A stretch of DNA of 6,331 nucleotides from contig JAEURL010000520.1 in assembly GCA_016789165.1 (NCBI GenBank), positions 1-6,331 of the forward strand, given 5' to 3'. Made by a program: the position numbers and the translations under genes. This stretch comes from Anaerolineales bacterium (lineage in GTDB: Bacteria > Chloroflexota > Anaerolineae > Anaerolineales > UBA6663). Below are positions 1 to 5,693 of this stretch, in pieces. The notes beneath the pieces are model-generated. The model was not told the origin of the DNA. It searched no databases and worked only from the letters and a program-made list of their open reading frames with translations. Each line of letters begins with the position of its first letter. The first letter of the stretch is position 1.

Positions 1-1030
1 CTGCCAGCAGTTCGGCGTTGAGCAGAGCGCCGCCGGCCGCGCCGCGGCTGGTGTTGTGCGAGAGGACCACCAGCTTGAGGTGGAAGAGCGGGTCCGGCCG
101 CACCCGCCCGACCACCGTGGTCATGCCGCGGCCGGCGTCACGGTCACGGCGCGGCTGCGGCCGGTCGGCCTCCGGGCGGACCTCGATGGCGGGCGTCGGC
201 GCGGAGGGCAGGCCGCGCACCACGGCCGGCGCCTGGAAGCCGCGCAGCACGTCCCCGGCCGCCTCCGGCGCCGGGGCGCGCTCAAACTCCAACGAGGCGC
301 AGACCAGGTGGCCGTCCGTCACGGCCACGCGGTTGGTGTGGGCGGAGAGCTGGAACCCGGCCAAGGCGACGGCTTGGCCATCGAATTGGCCCAGCATCTT
401 GCGCGGCTCGCTCTCCACCTTCTCCTCCTCGCCGCCGATGTAGGGCACCACGTTGTCCACGGCGTCGAGCGAGGCCACGCCGGGGTAGCCGGCGCCGGAG
501 AGCGCCTGCATGGACACCAGGAAGCCGCGCCGCAGGCCGAAGGCGTCGTGCAGGGCGCGCAGGGCGATGGTCAGGCCGCTGCTGGTGCAGTTGGGGTTGG
601 TGACGATGAAGCCCGGCCAGCCGCGCGCGCGGCGCTGGCGCTCGATCAAGCCGGTGTGGTCCGGGTTGACCTCCGGGATCAGCAGCGGCACGTCATCCCA
701 CATGCGGTGCGCGGAGGCGTTGGAGCAGACGGCCAGGCCGGCCGCGGCCAGCGCCGGCTCCGCCTCGCGGGCCTGGTCCGTCGGCAGGGCCGAGAAGGCC
801 AGCTGCGCGTCAAAGCCGGGCGCCGTCGGCCCAATCCGCAGGCCGCGCGCGTAGTCCGGCACCGAGCCGGGCAGCACCCAGCGCACGGCCTCGCCGTACA
901 CCTGCCCCACCGTCCGGTCCGAGCCGGTGAGGGCGGCCACCTCAAACCAGGGATGGTTCTCCAGCAGCTGCACAAAACGCTGGCCGACCGCGCCCGTGGC
1001 GCCCAGAATGGCAACCTTGATCTTCGACAT
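1..1030 (-). CDS. asd: Aspartate-semialdehyde dehydrogenase, archaeal/fungal type (3' end outside window)
   Basis: This cytosolic enzyme reduces aspartyl-4-phosphate to aspartate-4-semialdehyde with NADPH, the second step towards lysine, threonine and methionine. The ATG is at 1030, with GAGGAG about 7 nt upstream. The frame is open to the left edge, giving 343 codons; the family is usually about 350-360 residues, so only a short C-terminal piece is missing. Visible landmarks are the N-terminal NADP-binding loop LGATGAVGQRF (residues 9-19), SNASAHRM (103-110), IPEVNPDH (118-125), the catalytic cysteine in NPNCTSSG (Cys148), QALSGAGYPG, and the later catalytic-histidine segment RVAVTDGH. The HPWFEV, IPEVNPDH and SGAGYPG segments mark the archaeal/fungal subfamily rather than the E. 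coli type. It lies 54 nt downstream of the aspartokinase gene on the same strand, so the two are probably one operon catalysing consecutive steps. The assignment is secure. Confidence 0.96.
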   Translation of the reverse strand, partial: MSKIKVAILGATGAVGQRFVQLLENHPWFEVAALTGSDRTVGQVYGEAVRWVLPGSVPDYARGLRIGPTAPGFDAQLAFSALPTDQAREAEPALAAAGLAVCSNASAHRMWDDVPLLIPEVNPDHTGLIERQRRARGWPGFIVTNPNCTSSGLTIALRALHDAFGLRRGFLVSMQALSGAGYPGVASLDAVDNVVPYIGGEEEKVESEPRKMLGQFDGQAVALAGFQLSAHTNRVAVTDGHLVCASLEFERAPAPEAAGDVLRGFQAPAVVRGLPSAPTPAIEVRPEADRPQPRRDRDAGRGMTTVVGRVRPDPLFHLKLVVLSHNTSRGAAGGALLNAELLA

Positions 1031-1036
1031 CGTTTT

Positions 1037-1042
1037 CTCCTC
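1037..1042 (-). promoter_or_regulatory. Ribosome binding site of asd
   Basis: On the minus strand GAGGAG is followed by AAAACG and then the ATG at 1030, a strong Shine-Dalgarno sequence at good spacing. It fixes the asd start. Confidence 0.8.
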
Positions 1043-1056
1043 GGCCGTTCCGGCCG
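1042..1056 (-). repeat. Small hairpin between aspartokinase gene and asd
   Basis: CGGCCG, a 3-nt loop and CGGCCG form a 6-bp stem that abuts the asd Shine-Dalgarno sequence in the 54-nt gap after the aspartokinase stop. There is no T-tract after it, so it is not a terminator. It might influence asd translation or message stability. Each arm is itself a palindrome and such G/C palindromes are common in this window, so it may mean nothing. Confidence 0.3.
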
Positions 1057-1084
1057 TCTGTTGAGCGGGCCTGAGCCGGCCGCC

Positions 1085-2491
1085 TCACCCGCCCACGGTC
1101 TCGATCATCTGGTGGATGGCGCGCACGGCCTCATCCGCCTGGCCGGCCTCCACCACCAGGCTGATGCTGCACTCGGACGAGCCCTGGGCGATGACGACCA
1201 CGTTGACGCCCGCCGCGCCCAGCGCGCTGAACACGCGGCCGGCGATGCCGGGCGTGTGGCGCATGCCGGCGCCCACCACGGTCACCACCGCGCACTCGGG
1301 CGAGGCCGTGATGGTGTCGATATCGCCGCGCGCGAACTCCAGCCGGAACTCCTCCTCCAGCGCCTGCTGCACGGTTTCCGAGGCGGCGCGCGGGACCACG
1401 AAGCAGATGCTCTGCTCGGACGAGGCCTGCGAGATGAGCGAGATGCTGGTGCGGGTGCGGGCCACGGCCGCGAAGGTGCGGGCGGCGATGCCCGGGATGC
1501 CCATCATGCCGCGGCCCTCCAGCGTCAGGATGCACTGGCCGCGGAAGGCCGTCACCGCCCGGACGCTGCCCTGGACCGGGCCGCTGTCGGCCACGATGCG
1601 CGTGCCGGGCAGCTCGGGCTGGAAGGTGTTCTTCACCCACAGGGCGATGCCGCGCTCCACCACCGGGCGGATGGTCTTGGGGTGCAGCACCTTGGCCCCG
1701 TAATAGGCCAGCTCGGAGATCTCGCGGAAGGTCATCTCCGGCAGGGTGCGGGCGGCCTTCACCACGCGCGGGTCGGCCGTCATCACGCCGGTGACGTCGG
1801 TCCAGATCCAGACCTCGCGCGCCTCCAGGGCCACGCCGAAGATCGCGCCGGAGAAATCGCTGCCGCCGCGCCCGAGCGTGGTCACCACGCCGGCCCGCGT
1901 GGCGCCGATGAAGCCGGTGATGACGGGCACCACGCCGGCCGCCAGCAGGGGCTGCACCACGCTGGCCGCCCGGGCGCGGGTGGCCTCCATGTCCGGCGAG
2001 GCCGCCTGGTAAACCGAGTCGGTCAGCACCACCTCGGCCGCGTCCACCGGCCGGGCCGGCACCCCGGCGCGCTCCAGGGCGGCGGCCACCAGCGGCGCGC
2101 TCATGCGCTCGCCCAGCGCGGCGATGGCGTCCAGCGCGCGCGGCGAGGCCTCGCCCAGCACGCCGATGGCGTGGCACAGGGCCGCAAACTCGTCCAGGCA
2201 GGCCGTGATATGGTCCGCCACGCCCGGGGCGGCCGGCGCCAGCTCGCGCAGGGCGGCCAGGTGCTTCTCGCGCAGCTTCTCGGCCGCCGCCGGCGCCAGG
2301 TGGGCCTCGCCCCGCTCGGCGGCGTGGGCGGTGTGCAGCAGGATGTCGGTGACCCCGCTCATGGCCGAGACCACCACCGCCACCCCCGGCCAGCGCGTCC
2401 GCCCGGCGCGCACGATCTCGATCAGCTGGCGGATGGCCGCCGCCCCGCCGACCGAGGTGCCGCCGAATTTCATGACCACGGTATCCAGCAT
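1085..2491 (-). CDS. lysC: Monofunctional aspartokinase, ThrA/AKI-like, with C-terminal ACT domains
   Basis: Aspartokinase phosphorylates aspartate with ATP, the committed step to lysine, threonine and methionine. The product is 468 residues. The kinase domain carries KFGGTSVG (8-15), VVSAMSGVTD (40-49), the phosphate/nucleotide segment LGRGGSDFSG (206-215), WTDVTGVMTADPRV (230-243) and YYGAKVLHPKTI (263-274). Two ACT-type regulatory segments follow, at about 318-367 (LISQASSEQSICFVV) and 400-465 (VVGAGMRHTPGIAG, IAQGSSECSIS, IHQM). The latter wording resembles the aspartokinase half of E. coli ThrA, the threonine-inhibited AKI, but no homoserine dehydrogenase domain follows, so threonine feedback is an inference. 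The ATG at 2491 is chosen because GGAG lies 6 nt upstream; a second ATG at codon 7 has no such site. The leader upstream looks like a threonine attenuator, and asd follows. The symbol lysC is a convention; a thrA-like name would also fit. Confidence 0.95.
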   Translation of the reverse strand: MLDTVVMKFGGTSVGGAAAIRQLIEIVRAGRTRWPGVAVVVSAMSGVTDILLHTAHAAERGEAHLAPAAAEKLREKHLAALRELAPAAPGVADHITACLDEFAALCHAIGVLGEASPRALDAIAALGERMSAPLVAAALERAGVPARPVDAAEVVLTDSVYQAASPDMEATRARAASVVQPLLAAGVVPVITGFIGATRAGVVTTLGRGGSDFSGAIFGVALEAREVWIWTDVTGVMTADPRVVKAARTLPEMTFREISELAYYGAKVLHPKTIRPVVERGIALWVKNTFQPELPGTRIVADSGPVQGSVRAVTAFRGQCILTLEGRGMMGIPGIAARTFAAVARTRTSISLISQASSEQSICFVVPRAASETVQQALEEEFRLEFARGDIDTITASPECAVVTVVGAGMRHTPGIAGRVFSALGAAGVNVVVIAQGSSECSISLVVEAGQADEAVRAIHQMIETVGG

Positions 2492-2497
2492 GTCAGG

Positions 2498-2501
2498 CTC
2501 C
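2498..2501 (-). promoter_or_regulatory. Ribosome binding site of the aspartokinase gene
   Basis: GGAG lies 6 nt before the ATG at 2491 on the minus strand and directly after the T-rich tail of the attenuator terminator. Termination would therefore release the RNA just before this site is transcribed. It supports the 2491 start over the ATG six codons further in. Confidence 0.75.
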
Positions 2502-2536
2502 AGAATAGAAAACGCGGAGCCGTGTCGCTCCGCGTT
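2502..2536 (-). terminator. Rho-independent attenuator terminator upstream of aspartokinase
   Basis: Read on the minus strand, AACGCGGAGC (2536-2527), the loop GACACG (2526-2521) and GCTCCGCGTT (2520-2511) form a perfect 10-bp stem. It is followed by the T-rich tail TTCTATTCT (2510-2502). It lies inside the aspartokinase leader, after a Thr/Met-rich short ORF and before the ribosome binding site, so it is placed to act as an attenuator and not to end an upstream gene. Its 5' arm can instead pair with 2568-2578 (antiterminator). Confidence 0.88.
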
Positions 2537-2578
2537 GAGTGTGCGCCAGTTTCAGGCACCTACGTCTACGCCGAAGCG
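2526..2578 (-). promoter_or_regulatory. Antiterminator helix of the attenuator (segments 2 and 3)
   Basis: On the minus strand, CGCUUCGGCGU (2578-2568, last codons and stop of the leader ORF) can pair with ACGCGGAGCG (2535-2526, most of the 5' arm of the terminator). This gives 10 base pairs with one U-G wobble and a single bulged G, and it excludes the terminator stem. A ribosome stalled on the Thr codons would leave 2578-2568 free, while a ribosome finishing at the leader stop would cover it. Pairing was worked out by hand without energy calculation. Confidence 0.65.
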
Positions 2579-2630
2579 CCGGCCTCCGGGGAGGCGGTCA
2601 TAGTGCGCATGGTCGTAGTCGTGAGGTGCC
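2555..2630 (-). promoter_or_regulatory. Leader helix that buries the Thr codons (segments 1 and 2)
   Basis: On the minus strand, the leader coding stretch 2630-2614 (GGCACCU, C, ACG, A, CUACG) pairs with 2570-2555 (CGUAGACGUAGGUGCC). The pairing is 7 bp, a bulged C, 3 bp, an A-A mismatch and 5 bp, so 15 base pairs in total. The 5' strand contains the first Thr codons and the 3' strand overlaps the leader stop codon and part of the antiterminator sequence. It would form when no ribosome occupies the Thr codons and would favour termination. A smaller 5-bp hairpin, GCCUC/GAGGC (2595-2582), sits inside the loop. Confidence 0.65.
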
Positions 2631-2643
2631 GGTCCGCGTTCAT
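2566..2643 (-). CDS. Threonine/methionine-rich attenuator leader peptide
   Basis: A 25-codon ORF runs from the ATG at 2643 to TAG at 2566-2568. Codons 7-16 read LTTTTMRTMT, which is six threonines and two methionines in ten codons; the rest is unremarkable (MNADRH before, ASPEAGASA after). The Thr codons are ACG, ACT, ACG, ACC, ACT and ACC. ACT looks uncommon in the neighbouring genes, by eye. This composition, the alternative helices that involve the ORF, and the terminator before the aspartokinase gene match the thrL type of transcription attenuator known from enterobacteria. The likely role is to sense charged tRNA-Thr, perhaps also tRNA-Met, through ribosome stalling; the peptide itself probably has no function. 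There is no Shine-Dalgarno sequence, and the predicted transcript begins 0-3 nt before the ATG. An in-frame ATG at 2694 lies upstream of the promoter and is less likely. Confidence 0.82.
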   Translation of the reverse strand: MNADRHLTTTTMRTMTASPEAGASA

Positions 2644-2651
2644 CGTGCGAC

Positions 2652-2681
2652 AAAGTAACACGAAACCGCCGCGGGTGTCAA
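2652..2681 (-). promoter_or_regulatory. Promoter of the aspartokinase-asd operon
   Basis: On the minus strand a perfect -35 hexamer TTGACA (2681-2676) is followed by an 18-nt spacer and TACTTT (2657-2652), which keeps the key first, second and last bases of the -10 consensus. The -35 box contains the stop codon of the preceding hydrolase gene (2680-2678). Transcription should start around 2643-2646, at or just before the leader-peptide ATG. Confidence 0.7.
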
Positions 2682-3376
2682 TTGGCCGAATCATCCGAAA
2701 GGTGGCGGCCCAGGAAGGTGAGCATGCGCGCCCAAGCGTCCTGGGCGGCGGCGGCGTTGGCCTCGCCCGGCCGGCCGTTGGCGAAGGAATGCGCGGCGCC
2801 GGGATAGATCTTGATGTCGTGCTCGATGCGGTACTCTTCCAGGGCGGCCTGCAGCTGCCGGCCGGCCGCCGTGCTGAAGTCCGGGTCCGGATAGGAGCCC
2901 ACCACCGGGCACAGGCGCTGCACGGCCTCCAGCGGGCGCGGGTTGGCGGCGTAGAACGGGGCGATGACCTTCAGGCGCTGGTCGGTGCAGGCCAGGCAGA
3001 TGGCGAAGTTCCCGCCCATGCAAAAGCCAACCGCCCCCAGCCGGCCGGCGTCCACATACGGCTGGGCGGCCAGGGTGTCCAGGGCCGCGCGCAGGTCCGC
3101 CAGGGCGCCGTGCCCGAGGGAGTTGAAGAGCATCCCGCCAAAAAAGCGGAACATGCAGACGGCCCGGTTGCGGCCCGCGAACAGGTCCACGGCCAGGGCC
3201 GCATAGCCGGCCTCGGCCAGCCGCCGGGCGATGCCGCGGATGTCGTCGTTCAGGCCGTAGGCCTCGTGGATCACCACCAGCGCCGGGAACGGCCCCGGCC
3301 CCTCCGGCCGGGCCGCGTAGGCCGCCAGCTGCGCCGGGCCGGAGGTGAAGGTGATGGTTTCGGTGAGGGGCGGCAC
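2678..3376 (-). CDS. Dienelactone hydrolase family protein (alpha/beta hydrolase)
   Basis: The 232-residue product matches the usual length of soluble dienelactone hydrolases (about 230-250). The nucleophile motif GFCMGG is present with Cys119, where other alpha/beta hydrolases have serine. The HEAYGL motif gives Glu38, the family glutamate near the active site. Asp164 in the GSYPDPD segment and His196 in GAAHSFAN complete the likely Cys-Asp-His triad. The family opens lactone rings, classically dienelactone in chloroaromatic breakdown, but many members act on other lactones or esters and the substrate here cannot be told. The start is GTG at 3376, with no clear Shine-Dalgarno sequence; a CTG in frame upstream is an alternative. 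It lies 17 nt after the stop of a PucR-type regulator on the same strand, so it is probably translated from the same message and possibly controlled by it. Confidence 0.9.
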   Translation of the reverse strand: MPPLTETITFTSGPAQLAAYAARPEGPGPFPALVVIHEAYGLNDDIRGIARRLAEAGYAALAVDLFAGRNRAVCMFRFFGGMLFNSLGHGALADLRAALDTLAAQPYVDAGRLGAVGFCMGGNFAICLACTDQRLKVIAPFYAANPRPLEAVQRLCPVVGSYPDPDFSTAAGRQLQAALEEYRIEHDIKIYPGAAHSFANGRPGEANAAAAQDAWARMLTFLGRHLSDDSAN

Positions 3377-3393
3377 GGTGGCGGAGGGCCTGG

Positions 3394-4983
3394 TCAGCGC
3401 TCTTTGCGGGCCGGGGCCGGCCGCAGCATGCGCCGGATCTTGAGCGCCAGGTGGACGGCCAGGCGCGTGTCCGGGTTGTTCATGTCGATGCCGGCCAGCT
3501 GGCCGATGCGCTCCATGCGGTAGAGCAGCGAGTTGCGGTGGATGAAAAGCTTCTCGGCCGTCTGGCTCAGGTTGCCCAGCCGGTCGCAGAAGGCCTCCAG
3601 CGTCTCGAGCAGGTCCCCGCTGCCTTCATAGTCCATCAGCGGGCCGAGCACCTCCCGGCAGAACGATTCCAGCTCCGGGCTGCCCTCGAGCTGGAACAGC
3701 AGCCGGTACACCGAGAGGTCGCCGAAGAACAGCGGCGCGCGCTCGTGCAAGCGCACGGCCATGGAGAGCGACTGGGCGGCTTCGCGGTGCGAGTCCTTCC
3801 AGTCCTGCAGCTCGGCGGCCGGCCGGCCCAGGCCGCAGTGCGCGGCCTGCTGTGGGTATTCCTCGCCCGCCGCCCGGTGGATGGCTGCCGCCAGCCGCAG
3901 CGCCGCCTCCGGCCGGCCGGCGTCGGCCACGGCGCAGAAGACCACCACCTCGTTGTTGCGCAGCCGGATCAGGGCGTTCAGGCCCAGCTTGGCCACGGAC
4001 TGGTTGATCAGGGTCTCCAGGCGGCGCAGGCTGGGCGCCTCGCCCGGCCGGCTGGCCCAGCGCCAAATCTGGGCGGCGTGCGGGGGCTCCACGTCATAGC
4101 CGATGCGCTGCGCCCAGCGCACCAGTTCGTCCAGCGGCACCGAGCCGGTCAGCACCGCGTCCACAAAATCGCCGTGGGCGCGCTTCTCGGCCTCGTTGAC
4201 GGCCTTGGCCTTGGCCATCTCCAGGGCGCAGGCGGCGGCGCCGTGCTCCACCACCAACTGGTCCAGGGCGTCAATCTCGCCGGCCCGGCCCACCACGGAG
4301 AGGTAGCCGCGCGCCATGCCCTTGGCCACAATCGGGCACACCAGCCGGATCAGGTCGTTGGCCAGGGACTGGTCGCGCCAGCCGCCCACCGCCGCCTGCC
4401 GGCGATCACGCAGGGCCTCCGGCAGATGGCTCCAGGAGCGCAGGGCCTCCAGGGCGGCCGGCCAGCCCTCGGCCAGGCCGGGCGGCACCGCCTCGGCCAG
4501 CGGCTGCAGGCGCTTGTCCTGCACCAGGACCGCCTTGCCGGTCAGCTCCGACATGGCCTGCGCCAGGCCCGGCAGGCCCACGCCCTCCACCGACAGACGC
4601 GCCAGGGTCTGGTAGATCTGCCCGCCGCGGTTGATCAGATACGACTGGCGGTTGACGATCAGCTCCAGGGCGGCATGCTGGATATCGCGCAGGGAATTTT
4701 CGGCCGGCAAGGCCAGGATGGGCAGGTCCGCCTTGGCCGGCGGTTCGTCGCCGGCCAGCGCCACGGCCGTCACGCCGCGCTCCGCCCAGGCGGCCAGTTC
4801 CTTGCGGGCCGGCAGGCTGACGCACAGGACGACGTCGCCGGTCTGCGGCGCCACGCCGCTCCCGGCCGCCACCACCCAGCGCGCTTCGCGTTCGCGCGTG
4901 GCCGCCGTCAGGCCCGTCACGCCCCGCGGAAAGGCCAGGCGCACCAGTTCGCCCAGGGAGACTTGAGAATTGGAGACAGGCAT
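3394..4983 (-). CDS. PucR/CdaR-family transcriptional regulator
   Basis: The 529-residue protein has the layout of PucR/CdaR-type regulators. An N-terminal PucR domain spans about 8-125 (SLGELVRLAFPRGVTGLTA, GDVVLCVSL). A GAF-like sensor region (about 135-260) is followed by a GGDEF-like CdaR domain (about 275-415). The C-terminal helix-turn-helix is at about 458-515 and shows the hallmark segments TLEAFCDRLGNLSQTAEKL and IHRNSLLYRMERI, then RLAVHLALKIRRML. Family members control catabolism of purines, sugar diacids, proline or amines; the ligand here is unknown. The ATG at 4983 follows a perfect TATAAT at 5022-5017 with a short untranslated region; the Shine-Dalgarno sequence is weak. The hydrolase gene starts 17 nt after its stop, so that gene is a likely target. 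No membrane segments are visible. Confidence 0.92.
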   Translation of the reverse strand: MPVSNSQVSLGELVRLAFPRGVTGLTAATREREARWVVAAGSGVAPQTGDVVLCVSLPARKELAAWAERGVTAVALAGDEPPAKADLPILALPAENSLRDIQHAALELIVNRQSYLINRGGQIYQTLARLSVEGVGLPGLAQAMSELTGKAVLVQDKRLQPLAEAVPPGLAEGWPAALEALRSWSHLPEALRDRRQAAVGGWRDQSLANDLIRLVCPIVAKGMARGYLSVVGRAGEIDALDQLVVEHGAAACALEMAKAKAVNEAEKRAHGDFVDAVLTGSVPLDELVRWAQRIGYDVEPPHAAQIWRWASRPGEAPSLRRLETLINQSVAKLGLNALIRLRNNEVVVFCAVADAGRPEAALRLAAAIHRAAGEEYPQQAAHCGLGRPAAELQDWKDSHREAAQSLSMAVRLHERAPLFFGDLSVYRLLFQLEGSPELESFCREVLGPLMDYEGSGDLLETLEAFCDRLGNLSQTAEKLFIHRNSLLYRMERIGQLAGIDMNNPDTRLAVHLALKIRRMLRPAPARKER

Positions 4984-5016
4984 CGACCGTCTGATTTTTG
5001 AAGGGGATTGCTTTCG

Positions 5017-5022
5017 ATTATA
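5017..5022 (-). promoter_or_regulatory. -10 element of the regulator-hydrolase operon promoter
   Basis: A perfect TATAAT on the minus strand sits 33 nt before the regulator ATG at 4983. No good -35 hexamer is found at 16-18 nt (GGCAAC at 17), so activation may be needed or the promoter may rely on the -10 element. It stands out from the G/C-rich surroundings. Confidence 0.6.
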
Positions 5023-5051
5023 TCCCTGTTTCCACGCTCGTTGCCGGGGTG

Positions 5052-5080
5052 TTTCCAGGTCCGGCCGGCCCCGGTATACT
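5052..5080 (+). promoter_or_regulatory. Promoter of the GNAT acetyltransferase gene
   Basis: TTTCCA (5052-5057) and TATACT (5075-5080) are separated by 17 nt, with 4/6 and 5/6 matches to the consensus. The predicted start lies near 5087, giving an untranslated region of about 40 nt. It is divergent from the minus-strand TATAAT at 5017-5022, and the two -10 boxes are about 52 nt apart. Confidence 0.6.
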
Positions 5081-5104
5081 GCGCACGGCCGGCCCAGGCC
5101 GGCC
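5063..5104. repeat. Three GGCCGGCC palindromes in the divergent promoter region
   Basis: The 8-bp palindrome GGCCGGCC occurs at 5063-5070, 5087-5094 and 5097-5104. The first copy lies between the -35 and -10 boxes of the acetyltransferase promoter and the other two in its predicted 5' untranslated region, where they could pair with each other. The same 8-mer is common across the window, so a specific operator role is uncertain. Confidence 0.5.
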
Positions 5105-5128
5105 GCGCTTTAGCTCAGGAGAGAGACG

Positions 5129-5590
5129 ATGTCCTTCTTTGAAGCCCGCCGCGCCGGCTTCCTCATCAGCACCGACCCCGCCCGCCTGGATGTGCCCGCC
5201 CTGCACGCCTTCCTCAGCGAGCGCGCCTACTGGGCCTTGGGCCGGCCGCTGGCGGTGGTGGAGCGCTCGGTCCAGCACTCGCTGTGCTTCGGGTTGTACG
5301 CCGCGGCCGGCGGGAGCCAGATCGGCTTTGCGCGCGTGGTCACCGATTACGCCACCTTCGCCTGGCTGTGTGACGTGTTTGTGCTGGAGGCCTACCGCGG
5401 CCAGGGGCTGAGCAAGTGGCTGATCGAGACCATCGTGGCCCACCCGGACCTGGCCGGCCTGCGCCGCTTCCTGCTGGCCACCCGCGACGCCCACGGCCTT
5501 TACCAGCGCTACGGCGGCTTCACGCCGCTGCAAGCCCCGGAGCGCTGGCTGGAGCGTTTCAACCCCGGCCCGCCGCCTTCGGCAACCTGA
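5129..5590 (+). CDS. GNAT-family N-acetyltransferase
   Basis: A 153-residue soluble protein of the GCN5-related acetyltransferase fold, which transfers acetyl from acetyl-CoA to an amine. The acetyl-CoA pyrophosphate-binding motif A is clear in VLEAYRGQGLSKWLIE (85-100, with R90-G-Q-G). A tyrosine-rich C-terminal motif LYQRYGGF (124-131) corresponds to the usual motif B region. It resembles small uncharacterised acetyltransferases with a DVFV-EAYRGQGL core; the substrate cannot be inferred. The ATG at 5129 is preceded by AGGAGA 6 nt upstream, a good ribosome binding site. It has its own promoter and is divergent from the PucR-type regulator, so it could be a target of that regulator, but nothing here proves it. 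No terminator hairpin is seen after its stop. Confidence 0.9.
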   Translation: MSFFEARRAGFLISTDPARLDVPALHAFLSERAYWALGRPLAVVERSVQHSLCFGLYAAAGGSQIGFARVVTDYATFAWLCDVFVLEAYRGQGLSKWLIETIVAHPDLAGLRRFLLATRDAHGLYQRYGGFTPLQAPERWLERFNPGPPPSAT

Positions 5591-5637
5591 ACCAAAATCG
5601 GCGTCCGCTTTTCTCCAGGCGGCCGGCGGCCAGGACC

Positions 5638-5666
5638 TTGCGCCCGGCCGGTGCGCCCCCTAGAAT
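5638..5666 (+). promoter_or_regulatory. Promoter of purL
   Basis: TTGCGC (5638-5643), a 17-nt spacer and TAGAAT (5661-5666, 5/6 match) form a plausible promoter. A start near 5673 would leave about 20 nt before the purL ATG, which has no evident Shine-Dalgarno sequence. No other element was seen in the 103-nt gap 5591-5693. Confidence 0.55.
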
Positions 5667-5693
5667 AACGGTTAGCGTTCCCACCGCTGGCCT

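Noticed and set aside
2492..2677. Lysine riboswitch or T-box in the aspartokinase leader
   Set aside because: From transcript start to aspartokinase ATG there are only about 150 nt, occupied by a Thr-rich ORF and its alternative helices. No T-box motif was seen and there is no room for a lysine riboswitch aptamer plus terminator.
2566..2694. Longer 42-codon form of the leader peptide from the in-frame ATG at 2694
   Set aside because: That ATG lies upstream of the -35 box and inside the hydrolase gene, with no ribosome binding site, so the predicted transcript would not contain it. It remains possible only on read-through message.
56..3523. 1155-codon open frame on the plus strand opposite asd, aspartokinase and the hydrolase
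   Set aside because: It is antisense to three clearly recognised genes, and its His/Arg/Gly-rich product has no domain pattern. Long antisense frames are expected at this G+C content.
3451..5001. 516-codon open frame on the plus strand opposite the regulator gene
   Set aside because: Same reason: it mirrors the regulator coding sequence, the product is rich in His, Gln, Arg and Gly, and it has no ribosome binding site or recognisable fold.
5591..5660. Terminator after the acetyltransferase gene
   Set aside because: The G/C palindromes there have no T-tract and only short, imperfect stems.
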